NCBI GenBank assembly: GCA_903847405.1
Contig: CAINDP010000012.1
Location: forward strand, 1-63,186
DNA: 63,186 bases
DNA from: an uncultured Myxococcales bacterium
Lineage (GTDB): Bacteria > Myxococcota_A > UBA9042 > DTJE01
Reading direction: 5' to 3'
The notes under the pieces are model-generated. The model made no database searches, was not told where the DNA came from, and saw nothing but the letters and a program-made list of their open reading frames with translations. Position numbers and translations under genes: made by a program. Below are positions 25,284 to 33,646 of the stretch, piece by piece. Within the stretch, counting starts at the first letter, position 1. Each line of letters begins with the position of its first letter.

Positions 25284-25307
25284 AATCTTGACAAAACTGT
25301 AAAGATT
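25284..25307 (+). promoter_or_regulatory. Candidate operator for the Rrf2-family regulator
   Basis: A 24-bp dyad: AATCTT and AAGATT outer arms, ACA and TGT inner arms, one mismatched base on each side and a four-base centre. It overlaps the -35 box and spacer of the promoter in front of the Rrf2 gene. Dyads of this length at this position are typical of autoregulating Rrf2 proteins such as IscR and SufR. Which of the neighbouring dyads is bound is not decidable here. Confidence 0.6.
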
Positions 25308-25316
25308 GCCCATATT
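25288..25316 (+). promoter_or_regulatory. Promoter of the Rrf2-suf operon
   Basis: Consensus TTGACA (-35), 17 bp spacer, CATATT (-10), about 35 nt before the regulator's ATG. The AT-rich stretch stands out in this GC-rich genome. The candidate operator dyad covers the -35 and most of the spacer, so a bound repressor would block polymerase. Confidence 0.72.
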
Positions 25317-25351
25317 GAACTCGTTGGCGCATGGAGCGCCCGGGAGAACCC

Positions 25352-25840
25352 ATGAAGGTCAGCGCCACGGAAGAGCACGGACTGCGATGCCTGATGCGCC
25401 TGGCGATCGCCTGGAAGGCCGGGGAGTCCGTCACGATCCCCGAGGTGGCCCGGTGCGAAGGAATGTCGCCCCCGTACGCGGCCAAACTGGTCGCGATGCT
25501 GCGGCGGGCGGACCTGGTGCGCAGCGTCCGGGGCGTCAAGGGGGGCGTGGGCCTGTCCCGGGCCCCCGAGAGCATCACGTTGACCCAGGCCATGTCGGCC
25601 CTGGCCGGCTCGCCCGTGCGGACCGGGCCCTGCATGGGACCCGAGGGCGTGCGGTGCGATCGCCAGGGGACCTGCGGCCTGCGGGGCGTGTGGGACCGGG
25701 TGACGACCGTGGTGACCGGGGTCCTGGACGGCGTGACGCTGGCGGACCTGGTGGCGAACGGTCGGAGCGAGGCGGGTGGCGGTGATTCGCGGTCGGGCGT
25801 GGCGGCTCCCGCCCGCTGGTCGTCGGAGCCGAGGGCGTAG
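25352..25840 (+). CDS. Rrf2-family Fe-S-sensing regulator (IscR/SufR-like)
   Basis: Winged-helix regulator of 162 residues at the head of the suf operon. The N-terminus MKVSATEEHGLRCLMRLA and the wing GVKGGVGLSRAPE are typical of Rrf2 proteins. Three cysteines, C94-x7-C102-x5-C108, occupy the place of the IscR cluster ligands (C-x5-C-x5-C), so a [2Fe-2S] or [4Fe-4S] sensor is likely. The ATG at 25352 fits the family N-terminus; one seven codons earlier is an alternative. The gene probably represses its own operon when clusters are sufficient, by analogy with IscR and SufR. The last 30 residues are a low-complexity tail. Confidence 0.9.
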   Translation: MKVSATEEHGLRCLMRLAIAWKAGESVTIPEVARCEGMSPPYAAKLVAMLRRADLVRSVRGVKGGVGLSRAPESITLTQAMSALAGSPVRTGPCMGPEGVRCDRQGTCGLRGVWDRVTTVVTGVLDGVTLADLVANGRSEAGGGDSRSGVAAPARWSSEPRA

Positions 25841-25859
25841 GTTGATGGAAGGAGCGACG

Positions 25860-26657
25860 ATGAGCGGCAAGGAAGCGACGGACACCCGGACCCCGGTTCT
25901 GGTGGTCAAGGATCTGTGGGCGGGCATCGCGGGGAAGACCATCCTGAAGGGCGTGGACCTGACGGTCATGCCCGGCGAGGTCCACGCCATCATGGGGCGC
26001 AACGGCTCGGGAAAGAGCACGTTGACCAACGTCCTGATGGGCCACCCAGCCTACGAGGTCCAGAAGGGCGAAATCCTCTACCAGGGCCGGAACCTGCTGG
26101 ATCTGGACGTCACCGAGCGGGCGCGGGCGGGGCTGTTCCTGGCCTTCCAGTACCCCGTGGCCGTCCCGGGCGTCACGGTGTCGTCCTTCCTGCGGACCGC
26201 CCTGCGGTCGGGCAAGGGTGTCGACGTGTCCGCCCGCGAATTCCGCAAGACGCTGCTGTCGTCCTTCAAGGAACTGGACATCCCCGCCGCCTTCGCGACC
26301 CGCTACCTGAACGACGGCTTTTCCGGCGGCGAAAAGAAGCGCCTGGAGGTGCTGCAGATGAACCTGCTGGCGCCGACGCTGGCCCTGCTGGACGAAACCG
26401 ACTCGGGCCTCGACATCGACGCCCTGAAGACCGTGTCCGGCGGCATCGTCCGCGCCATCGATCGCGGCGTGTCCGTCATCCTGGTCACGCACTACCAGAG
26501 GATCCTGCAGTACGTGACCCCGCACGTCGTCCACGTCTTCCTGGACGGGCGCATCGTGCGGACCGGCGGGCCCGACCTGGCCCACGAACTGGAATCGAAG
26601 GGCTACGACTGGCTGGACGTCGAGGCGGGCGCCGCCCCGGCCGGAACGCCTGCGTGA
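25860..26657 (+). CDS. sufC: Fe-S cluster assembly ATPase SufC
   Basis: ABC-type ATPase of the SufBCD scaffold, 265 residues. Walker A is GRNGSGKST near residue 45, the signature is [17 protein letters not shown], and Walker B is [16 protein letters not shown], the Glu-Thr-Asp wording being typical of SufC. HYQRIL contains the switch His. It provides the ATP hydrolysis that drives cluster assembly on SufB-SufD. The ATG is preceded by GGAAGGAG. It follows the regulator by 19 bp and precedes sufB by 14 bp. Confidence 0.96.
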   Translation: MSGKEATDTRTPVLVVKDLWAGIAGKTILKGVDLTVMPGEVHAIMGRNGSGKSTLTNVLMGHPAYEVQKGEILYQGRNLLDLDVTERARAGLFLAFQYPVAVPGVTVSSFLRTALRSGKGVDVSAREFRKTLLSSFKELDIPAAFATRYLNDGFSGGEKKRLEVLQMNLLAPTLALLDETDSGLDIDALKTVSGGIVRAIDRGVSVILVTHYQRILQYVTPHVVHVFLDGRIVRTGGPDLAHELESKGYDWLDVEAGAAPAGTPA

Positions 26658-26671
26658 CCCCGGAGGCTGCG

Positions 26672-28081
26672 ATGGAAACTCCCACCCCCCGCGAACTGGT
26701 CGGCGACTACCAGTACGGGTTTTCCGACGAGGATCACTCGGTCTTCCAGACGGCCCGCGGCCTCCGCGAGGACGTCGTCCGGCAGATCAGCGCCATCAAG
26801 AAGGAACCGGCGTGGATGCTGGAGTTCCGCCTGAAGGCCCTGCAGATGTTCCGGGACCGGCCGATGCCCCGATGGGGCGATTCGAAGGTCCTGGACGCCA
26901 TCGACTTCGAGCGGATCATCTACTACGTGCGCCCGGCGGATCGCCAGGGCAAGACCTGGGACGACGTCCCCAAGGGCATCAAGGAAACCTTCGATCGCCT
27001 GGGCATCCCCGAGGCCGAGCGGAAGTTCCTGGCCGGCGTGTCGGCCCAGTACGAGTCCGAGGTCGTGTACCACTCGATCAAGGCGGAAATCGAAAAACTG
27101 GGCGTGATCTTCCTGGACATGGACTCGGGCCTGCGCGAGCACCCGGACATCGTGCGGAAGTATTTCGCGACGATCATCCCGCCCAACGACAACAAGTTCG
27201 CGTCGTTGAACAGCGCGATGTGGTCCGGCGGGTCCTTCATCTACGTGCCCAAGGGCGTCCACGTGAAGATCCCGCTGCAGGCCTACTTCCGCATCAACGT
27301 GCAGGACATGGGCCAGTTCGAGCGGACCCTGATCATCGCCGACGAGGGCTCGTCCGTGCACTACATCGAAGGCTGCACGGCCCCGACCTACAGCAGCGAC
27401 AGCCTGCACTCGGCCGTGGTGGAGTTGATCGCCCTGAAGGGCGCCCGCATCCGGTACACGACCATCCAGAACTGGTCGAAAAACGTCCTGAACCTGGTGA
27501 CCAAGCGGGCGGTGGCCCACGAGGACGCGTCGGTCGAGTGGGTGGACGGGAACCTGGGGTCGCGCCTGACGATGAAGTACCCGGCCATCCATCTGGTCGG
27601 GCCCCGGGCCCACGGCGAGGTCCTGTCCATCGCCTTCGCAGGCGCCGGGCAGCATCAGGACGCCGGCGCCAAGGTCATCCACGCGGCGCCCGACACGACG
27701 TCCACGATCACGTCCAAGTCCATCAGCAAGGACGGCGGACGGGCGTCCTACCGCGGGCTGGTGAAGGTCCACCCGGAGGCTCACGGCGCGAAGGTCAACG
27801 TCCGGTGCGACGCGCTGCTGCTGGACGAAACGTCGCGATCCGACACCTACCCGACGATGGAAATCGCCAGCGACGACGCCGCGATCGGCCACGAGGCCAC
27901 GGTGTCGAAGGTCGGCGACGACCAGATGTTCTACCTCCGCAGCCGCGGCCTGTCGGAGGAGGAAGCCATGCTGATGATCGTCAACGGGTTCATCGAGCCC
28001 TTCGTGAAGGAACTGCCCATGGAGTACGCGGTGGAACTGAACCGCCTGATCCAGTTGGAGATGTCGGGCTCTGTGGGCTAG
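26672..28081 (+). CDS. sufB: Fe-S cluster assembly scaffold SufB
   Basis: Core beta-helix scaffold subunit of SufBCD, 469 residues, the usual length. The N-terminal [15 protein letters not shown], the [16 protein letters not shown] block, [20 protein letters not shown] (with a conserved Cys) and the C-terminal [20 protein letters not shown] are all characteristic. Clusters are built at the SufB-SufD interface with sulfur delivered by SufS/SufU. ATG with GGAGG six bases upstream. sufD follows after nine bases. Confidence 0.97.
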   Translation: METPTPRELVGDYQYGFSDEDHSVFQTARGLREDVVRQISAIKKEPAWMLEFRLKALQMFRDRPMPRWGDSKVLDAIDFERIIYYVRPADRQGKTWDDVPKGIKETFDRLGIPEAERKFLAGVSAQYESEVVYHSIKAEIEKLGVIFLDMDSGLREHPDIVRKYFATIIPPNDNKFASLNSAMWSGGSFIYVPKGVHVKIPLQAYFRINVQDMGQFERTLIIADEGSSVHYIEGCTAPTYSSDSLHSAVVELIALKGARIRYTTIQNWSKNVLNLVTKRAVAHEDASVEWVDGNLGSRLTMKYPAIHLVGPRAHGEVLSIAFAGAGQHQDAGAKVIHAAPDTTSTITSKSISKDGGRASYRGLVKVHPEAHGAKVNVRCDALLLDETSRSDTYPTMEIASDDAAIGHEATVSKVGDDQMFYLRSRGLSEEEAMLMIVNGFIEPFVKELPMEYAVELNRLIQLEMSGSVG

Positions 28082-28090
28082 GAGCGAAGA

Positions 28091-29317
28091 ATGAAGCGAT
28101 TTGACGACGAACCGTGCTTCCTCGCCGACCGTCGGTTGCTGGCTGCGGCCCGGGCCCTGGAACTGCCCCTGCCGGACCGCTCGCTGCATCGATTCCGGTT
28201 CACGGATCCGGCGGCGCTGATGCCGTCGGCGGGGGTGGCGTCGGCCCTGGCCGTCCCGTCGCCTCCGTGGACCGTCGAGGTGGAGGTGTCGCCCGAGGCC
28301 CTGGCGTCCGGCGTGTCCGTCCTGGACTTCCCGACGGCCCTGGCCCGGATGCCGGCCCTGGTGGCCGAGCACCTGGGCCGCATCGCCCCTCCGGACGACG
28401 CGTTCCTGGCCCTGAACCTCGCCACCTTCAGCGGGGGCGCGGTGGTCCACGTGCCCGCGGGGGTGGTCGTGCCCGCGCCGATCGTCCTGAGGGTGCGGCC
28501 GGGGTCCGCCGAGGGCGCCGTGGCCTGCGGGCGGACGCTGGTGCTGGTGGACGCCGGCGCCACGGCGACGGTCCTGGAGGAAATGGACCTGGCGGCCGGC
28601 CTGGGCAACGCCGTCACGGAAGCGATCCTCGGGGCGGGGGCCACCCTGGTCCACGGCCGTTTCGAAACCGTGGCCCGGGGCGCGGCGTCGTTTTCCCGGG
28701 CGTGCTACTCCGTGGGGCGTGACGCCTCCCTGACCCACGCCCACGTCCTCCTGCCGTCGGGGCTGATCAAGGCCGAGGCCGTGCCGATCCTGGCGGGGAC
28801 GGGCGCCCGCTCCGAGGGGCTGGTGCTGTCGCTGGCCGGCGGTCGCGCCCGGTCGGACTTCCGGGCCGTGGAGGACCACGCCGTTGGCGACACCGAAAGC
28901 CGTGTCATCTACCGGGCCGTGGCCCTGGGGCGTGGCAGGACGACGTTCACCGGGTTGCTGAAGATCCGCGAGGGCGCGGCACGCTCGGCTGCCTACGAGG
29001 AGGCGAGGTCCCTGCTGCTGTCCCGGACGGCCAGCGCCGACGTGCTGCCCGAGCTGGAAATCCTGAACCACGACGTCCGCTGCACCCACGGGGCCGCGGT
29101 GGCGCCGGTGGACGAGGACGCGGTGTTCTACCTGCGGACGCGCGGCCTGTCCCGGGACGAGGCGGAAGCCCTGCTGGTGGAAGGGTTCGTGGAGGCCGTG
29201 GCGTCGCGGTTCCCGTCCGAGGCCCTGGCCGACCGGGCCCGTGCGCGGTTGCGGGAGGAACTGGCCCTGGCGCGTGGCGTGGTTGCCCTGGCATCCGGCG
29301 CGCCGGCCGGTCCTTGA
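28091..29317 (+). CDS. sufD: Fe-S cluster assembly protein SufD
   Basis: SufB paralogue of 408 residues that pairs with SufB and binds SufC. The N-terminal half is divergent and Ala/Pro-rich. The C-terminal half carries the SufBD signature: GRTTFTGLLKIREGA, ADVLPELEILNHDVRCTHGA (the His and Cys near the cluster site) and FYLRTRGLSRDEAEALLVEGF. Slightly overlong C-terminal helix. It lies between sufB and a small Rieske gene in the same transcription unit. Confidence 0.94.
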   Translation: MKRFDDEPCFLADRRLLAAARALELPLPDRSLHRFRFTDPAALMPSAGVASALAVPSPPWTVEVEVSPEALASGVSVLDFPTALARMPALVAEHLGRIAPPDDAFLALNLATFSGGAVVHVPAGVVVPAPIVLRVRPGSAEGAVACGRTLVLVDAGATATVLEEMDLAAGLGNAVTEAILGAGATLVHGRFETVARGAASFSRACYSVGRDASLTHAHVLLPSGLIKAEAVPILAGTGARSEGLVLSLAGGRARSDFRAVEDHAVGDTESRVIYRAVALGRGRTTFTGLLKIREGAARSAAYEEARSLLLSRTASADVLPELEILNHDVRCTHGAAVAPVDEDAVFYLRTRGLSRDEAEALLVEGFVEAVASRFPSEALADRARARLREELALARGVVALASGAPAGP

Positions 29318-29345
29318 GGCGGGGGGGCTTTCCCGGAGGGGTTCG

Positions 29346-29654
29346 ATGGTGCACGATGTCGCCGCGGTTTCCGATCTGCCGGAAGGAACGGGCGTGACCG
29401 TCTTCGTCGAGGGCCAGCCGGTGCTGCTGGTTCGCGTCGGGGACCGGGTGTTCGCGACGGAAGGCCTGTGCAGCCACGAGGAGCAGCCCCTGGAAGGGGG
29501 CTCGCTGATCGGCCCGACCGAGTGGCTGTGTCCGCACCACGGCGGCGCGCTGGACCTGGCGACCGGGCGGCCCACCCGGATGCCGGTGTGCTCGTCCGTC
29601 GAAACGTTCCCGGTGCGGCTGGAGGGCGGTCGCGTGCTGGTGGTGATGGATTGA
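29346..29654 (+). CDS. Small Rieske [2Fe-2S] protein in the suf operon
   Basis: Single-domain Rieske protein of 102 residues, comparable to NirD-like or biphenyl-type ferredoxins. Cluster ligands are C42-x-H44 (GLCSHEE) and C62-x2-H65 (WLCPHHGG), with the short 15-20 residue spacing of soluble Rieske ferredoxins. It has no signal peptide, so it is cytosolic. Its place between sufD and the SufS-SufU fusion suggests a role as electron donor or as an early cluster acceptor; this is inference from position. The ATG at 29346 follows a GGAGGGG site. Confidence 0.88.
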   Translation: MVHDVAAVSDLPEGTGVTVFVEGQPVLLVRVGDRVFATEGLCSHEEQPLEGGSLIGPTEWLCPHHGGALDLATGRPTRMPVCSSVETFPVRLEGGRVLVVMD

Positions 29655-29689
29655 TCCAGTCGATGGGGACTGTTGCCGGGAGTGCGGCC

Positions 29690-31423
29690 GTGCTGGACGT
29701 GGAACGAATCCGAGCCGACTTCCCGATCCTGTCCCGCACCATGAACGGGCATCCGCTGGTCTACCTGGACAGCGCCGCGACCAGCCAGAAGCCCCGGGCG
29801 GTCATCGACGCGCTGGTGCGCTACTACGAAACTCTGAACGCCAACGTCCATCGCGGCGTCTACCGCCTGGCGGAGGATGCCACCCGGGAATACGAGGCCG
29901 CCCGGACGAAGGTGGCGGCGTTCGTCGGAGCCCCTTCGCCTGCCGGGGTCGTCTTCGTCCGCAACGCGACCGAGGGCATCAACCTGGTGGCCCGGGCCTG
30001 GGGCGATCGGAACCTCCGGGAGGGCGACGAGATCCTCGTCACCGCGATGGAGCACCACTCGAACCTGGTGCCGTGGCACCTGCTGGCGCGCCGCACCGGC
30101 GCCCGCGTGCGGGCCGTGGGGATCACGGAGGACGGCCGCCTGGACATGGCGGGCCTCGATGTCCTGCTGAACTCCCGGACGCGCCTGGTGGCCCTCAGCC
30201 ACGTTTCGAACGTGCTGGGAACGATCAACCCCGTCGCCGACATCATCCGTCGCGCCCACGCGGTCGGCGCCGCGGTGCTGGTGGACGGCGCCCAGTCGGT
30301 GCCCCACCTGCCCGTCGACGTGGCCGCCCTGGGGGCGGATTTCCTGGCGTTTTCGGGCCACAAGATGCTGGGCCCGACGGGCGTGGGCGTCCTGGTGGTC
30401 CGACCCGATCGGTACGACGAAATGGACCCGTTCCTGGGCGGCGGCGAAATGATCCGCGAGGTCACCCTGACCTCCTCCACGTACGCGGATCCGCCGTGGC
30501 GCTACGAGGCCGGCACCCCGAACATCGCGGGCGTCATCGCCCTGGGCGCCGCCGTGGACTACCTGCGCGCGATCGGGATGGACGCCGTCGCCCAGCACGA
30601 TCGCGACCTCGGGGCCCTGGCCCGCCGCCGCCTGTCCGAGGTCTCCGGGCTGCACCTGCTGGGCCCGACCCCCGGTCCGGACGCCACCGGCGGGGTCGCC
30701 ACCTTCACGATGGACGGCGTGCATCCCCACGACATCGCCCAGGCGATGGACGGTCGGGGCATCGCCGTGCGCGCCGGCCACCACTGCTGCCAGCCCCTGA
30801 TGGCCCGCCTGGGCCTGGCCGCGACGACGCGCGCGTCGTTCTACCTGTACAACACGGAATCCGAGGTGGAACTGCTGGCGGCGGCCCTGGAGGACGTGGC
30901 GCGCACCTACGCCCCCCGGCCCGCTTCGGTCCCGGCGCCCGACCCCGCGTCGGCCGCGGTCGAGGTCCCCGACGACGAGCTGTTCCGGGAGGTCGTCCTG
31001 GACCACTACATGCACCCGGCGGGCCGCGAGCCCCTCCCGGGGCCGGCGGTCGAGTGGCACGGCAAGAACCCGCTGTGCGGCGACGAGGTCACCCTGCGGC
31101 TGCAGACCGAGGACGGCCGGATCGCGGGCCTGCAGGTCGTCGGCCACGGGTGCTCCATCTCGGTCGCCTCGGGGTCCATGCTGGCCGAGCGCCTGAAGGG
31201 CCGCACGCTGGACGAGGCGCGGCGCCTGTTGCGGGGGGTCAAGGCGATGTTCCGCGGCGAGCCGCTCCCCGACGATCTGGACCTGGGCGACCTGGCGGCC
31301 CTCCAGGGGGTCAAGGACCTGCCCGTTCGCGTCAAGTGCGCCCTGCTGGCATGGACCACGCTGGAAGAAGCCCTGGAAGCACCGAATCCCCCGGAGGATC
31401 ATCATGGCCACAGCCACCCGTGA
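29690..31423 (+). CDS. Fused cysteine desulfurase-sulfur acceptor, SufS-SufU
   Basis: Single polypeptide of 577 residues. Residues 1-405 are a group II cysteine desulfurase (SufS): YLDSAATSQKP, MEHHSNLVPW, PLP Lys225 in FSGHKMLGPTG, and active-site Cys366 in RAGHHCCQPLM. A Pro/Ala linker (about 406-430) leads to a complete SufU domain with Cys463-Gly-Asp (NPLCGDEVTLRL), Cys488 (GHGCSISVASGSM) and Cys550 (VKCALLAW), i.e. all zinc/sulfur-transfer ligands. The usual pair SufS + SufU is thus fused. I chose the GTG at 29690 because GGGAG is seven bases upstream and the N-terminus then matches SufS (LDVERIRADFPIL); an ATG at 29663 is possible. It overlaps the next gene by 20 bp. Confidence 0.93.
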   Translation: MLDVERIRADFPILSRTMNGHPLVYLDSAATSQKPRAVIDALVRYYETLNANVHRGVYRLAEDATREYEAARTKVAAFVGAPSPAGVVFVRNATEGINLVARAWGDRNLREGDEILVTAMEHHSNLVPWHLLARRTGARVRAVGITEDGRLDMAGLDVLLNSRTRLVALSHVSNVLGTINPVADIIRRAHAVGAAVLVDGAQSVPHLPVDVAALGADFLAFSGHKMLGPTGVGVLVVRPDRYDEMDPFLGGGEMIREVTLTSSTYADPPWRYEAGTPNIAGVIALGAAVDYLRAIGMDAVAQHDRDLGALARRRLSEVSGLHLLGPTPGPDATGGVATFTMDGVHPHDIAQAMDGRGIAVRAGHHCCQPLMARLGLAATTRASFYLYNTESEVELLAAALEDVARTYAPRPASVPAPDPASAAVEVPDDELFREVVLDHYMHPAGREPLPGPAVEWHGKNPLCGDEVTLRLQTEDGRIAGLQVVGHGCSISVASGSMLAERLKGRTLDEARRLLRGVKAMFRGEPLPDDLDLGDLAALQGVKDLPVRVKCALLAWTTLEEALEAPNPPEDHHGHSHP

Positions 31424-32030
31424 GGCCCTGTACGAGGCGCTGTCCGCGGTCATCGACCCCCGGACGGGCCTGTCGATCGTGGACCTGGGCCTGCTGTTCG
31501 ACGTGGACGTCGAGGACGACGGGCGCACCGCGATCGTGAAGGTCGCGCAGGTCCCGATGGCGCGCCGCCTGCTGTCCCGCATCCGCGGCGCCATCGAGGC
31601 AGCGGGGGATTTCGAGGACGGCCGCCTGGAGTTCGTGAAGGATCCGCCGTGGCTCCCCGAGATCATGGCCACGCCCGAGGCCCAGGCCCGTCTGGCCGCG
31701 GTCGCCACCGAACCGATGCCGCCCGCCGAGGTCGACGACCTCTGGGCGCAGGTGGGGCAGGTGATGGACCCGGAAATGGGCATGACGCTGGTCGAACTGG
31801 GGCTGATCTACGGCATCGACCTGGACGAAGCGGGGCGGGTGGCGACCATCCGGATGACGCTCACCTCGCCCATGTGCCCGGTCGGGCCCTACCTCGTCGA
31901 GGCGGTGAAGCAGGCCGCGCTGCTGGCGATGGGCATCGAGGAGGTGTCCGTCGATCTGGTCTGGGACCCGCCGTGGGATCCCCGCACCATGGCCTCGGAA
32001 GACGCGCAGGCGGATCTGGGATTGATCTAG
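31404..32030 (+). CDS. SufT-like protein with two DUF59 (MIP18) domains
   Basis: Protein of 208 residues made of two DUF59 units. The second (about 110-190) is canonical: MDPEMGMTLVELGLIY and TLTSPMCPVGPYL with its Thr and Cys, then WDPPWDP. The first (about 8-85) keeps IDPRTGLSIVDLGLLF but has lost the T-x-CP motif (VAQVPMARR). DUF59 proteins such as SufT assist Fe-S cluster maturation. It is the last gene of the suf operon, and its stop shares the bases CTAG with the stop of the convergent MATE gene. Confidence 0.87.
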   Translation: MATATREALYEALSAVIDPRTGLSIVDLGLLFDVDVEDDGRTAIVKVAQVPMARRLLSRIRGAIEAAGDFEDGRLEFVKDPPWLPEIMATPEAQARLAAVATEPMPPAEVDDLWAQVGQVMDPEMGMTLVELGLIYGIDLDEAGRVATIRMTLTSPMCPVGPYLVEAVKQAALLAMGIEEVSVDLVWDPPWDPRTMASEDAQADLGLI

Positions 32031-33523
32031 ATGTGGATCTTCTTCCAGGTACCCGACCGGAACTTCCACGTCATCAGCGCGCCCAGGCCCACGATGTAGG
32101 TCAGCGCGGCCAGGAAGATGCCGTTCAGCCCCAGTCCCATCGGGATCGACAGGAACCACGACAGCGGGACCAGGCACAGGAAGTGGAGGGCGATTTCGAC
32201 CCACATGACGAACCGGGTCGCGCCGGCGCCGAACAGCGCCTGGGCCAGCACCAGCCCGAACCCGATGCTGAAGTTGCCCGCGCCCACGATGCGCAGGGCG
32301 GTCCGGCCGACCTCCACCACTTCCTCGTCGTGGGTGAAGATGCCCATGGCCTGATCCGGGAACACCGCCACCATCAGGCCCAGGATCCCCGTGAACCACG
32401 CCGCCAGGCGGACCGAGGTCCAGGCGAACGACTCGGATTCCTCGGGATGGCCGCGGCCCAGGTTCTGGCTGACCAGCGTGGCCGTCGCGATGCCCAGCCC
32501 CATGCACGCCATGATGCTCAGGAACAGGATGTCGAAGATGACCTTGGTGGCGGCCGCGTGGATCGGCGCCTGGCTGGCCAGGATCCCCGAGAACGCGGCG
32601 CGGTCGGCGCCGAAGGGGGACAGCGCGCGCATCCACTCGACCCGCGCCGAGGCCAGGCCGCTGGCCGAGATCTCGCCCGACGCCTGGGCGTCCAGCAGGC
32701 CCACCCAGTGATACGTCACCAGGATGCCGATCATCAGGACCGCCGTGGCCACGCCCGAGGGGATCGACAGGCGCAGGATGCGTCCCATCACCCGCAGGTC
32801 GAAGTTCTTCAGATGGAAGATGTGGTGGCCGGTCCGGTACTTCGCCCGCAGCGACCATCCGACCATGACCACCAGGCCGACGTAGGACGCGATGGTGGCC
32901 GCGACGCCGGCGCCCAGCACGTTCATCCGCGGCAGGCCGGCGACGCCGAAGACCAGCAGGTAGGCCAGCACGGCGTTGATGATGTTCATGATGATCGCGG
33001 TGATCAGGTGGTAGTGCGTCTTGCCCAGCCCGTCGAAGAAGGACTTGAACGACAGCGTGCCCACCATGGCCAGGATGCCCACGAACCGCGCGCGGCAGTA
33101 GGGGACGCCCTGGGCCAGGACCTGCTCGTTCTGGGTGAACAGGCGGAACAGCGGCCGGGTGAAGATGACCGCCAGGATCGTGACCACCGTCCCGACGATC
33201 AGGGCGACCATGGCGCTGTTGAACAGGACGCGGCCCGTCCCTTCCTTGTCGCCTTCGCCGATGCGCCGGGCCGTCATGGCCTGGGTGCCCACCGAGATCG
33301 CGCCGACGAAGCCGCCGATCATCCAGTGCAGCAGCACCGAGTACCCCAGGCCCGCCTGCCCGGCGATGGAGTACTCCTTGGGCAGGAACCCGATGATGAT
33401 GGTGTCGAACTGGTTGATGAAGGTCTGGGTCAGCATGGCCGCCATGATGGGCCACGCGATTTTCATGATGGTCTTCGACCGGGCGCGATCGGGGAACAGG
33501 AACTTTGCGACCCGGTTTCTCAT
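32027..33523 (-). CDS. MATE family efflux transporter
   Basis: Integral membrane antiporter of 498 residues with about twelve hydrophobic helices in two halves. Each half has MatE-like features: IAWPIMAAMLTQTFINQFDTI near the N-terminus, and IPSGVATAVL and ASQAPIHAAATKV in the second. Such proteins export cationic drugs or metabolites using Na+ or H+ gradients; substrate unknown. A roughly 30-residue insertion lies between helices 7 and 8 (ARVEWMRALSPFGADRAAF). No ribosome site precedes the start, and the promoter places it almost leaderless. It converges on the suf operon. Confidence 0.9.
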   Translation of the reverse strand: MRNRVAKFLFPDRARSKTIMKIAWPIMAAMLTQTFINQFDTIIIGFLPKEYSIAGQAGLGYSVLLHWMIGGFVGAISVGTQAMTARRIGEGDKEGTGRVLFNSAMVALIVGTVVTILAVIFTRPLFRLFTQNEQVLAQGVPYCRARFVGILAMVGTLSFKSFFDGLGKTHYHLITAIIMNIINAVLAYLLVFGVAGLPRMNVLGAGVAATIASYVGLVVMVGWSLRAKYRTGHHIFHLKNFDLRVMGRILRLSIPSGVATAVLMIGILVTYHWVGLLDAQASGEISASGLASARVEWMRALSPFGADRAAFSGILASQAPIHAAATKVIFDILFLSIMACMGLGIATATLVSQNLGRGHPEESESFAWTSVRLAAWFTGILGLMVAVFPDQAMGIFTHDEEVVEVGRTALRIVGAGNFSIGFGLVLAQALFGAGATRFVMWVEIALHFLCLVPLSWFLSIPMGLGLNGIFLAALTYIVGLGALMTWKFRSGTWKKIHI

Positions 33524-33532
33524 GGCGCCGGG

Positions 33533-33561
33533 AGGTTACAAGGGAGGGCGGGGAAAGGCAA
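33533..33561 (-). promoter_or_regulatory. Promoter of the MATE gene
   Basis: Minus strand TTGCCT (-35), 17 bp spacer, TAACCT (-10). Only nine bases separate the -10 from the ATG, so the mRNA would start two or three bases before the start codon. Confidence 0.4.
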
Positions 33562-33646
33562 GAGTGGTACGGGCGCGTGAAGAGGGGTACGTGGGAACCT
33601 GCTGCTTCATGTACCATCGGGGCTGGCACGCTCCCTGGAGGCCTTC

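Noticed and set aside
26603-31783. A 1726-residue open frame on the minus strand across the suf operon
   Set aside because: It is antisense to six well-supported genes, its composition is Arg/Gly/His-biased with no domain, and such long frames arise from the high third-position GC of the real genes.
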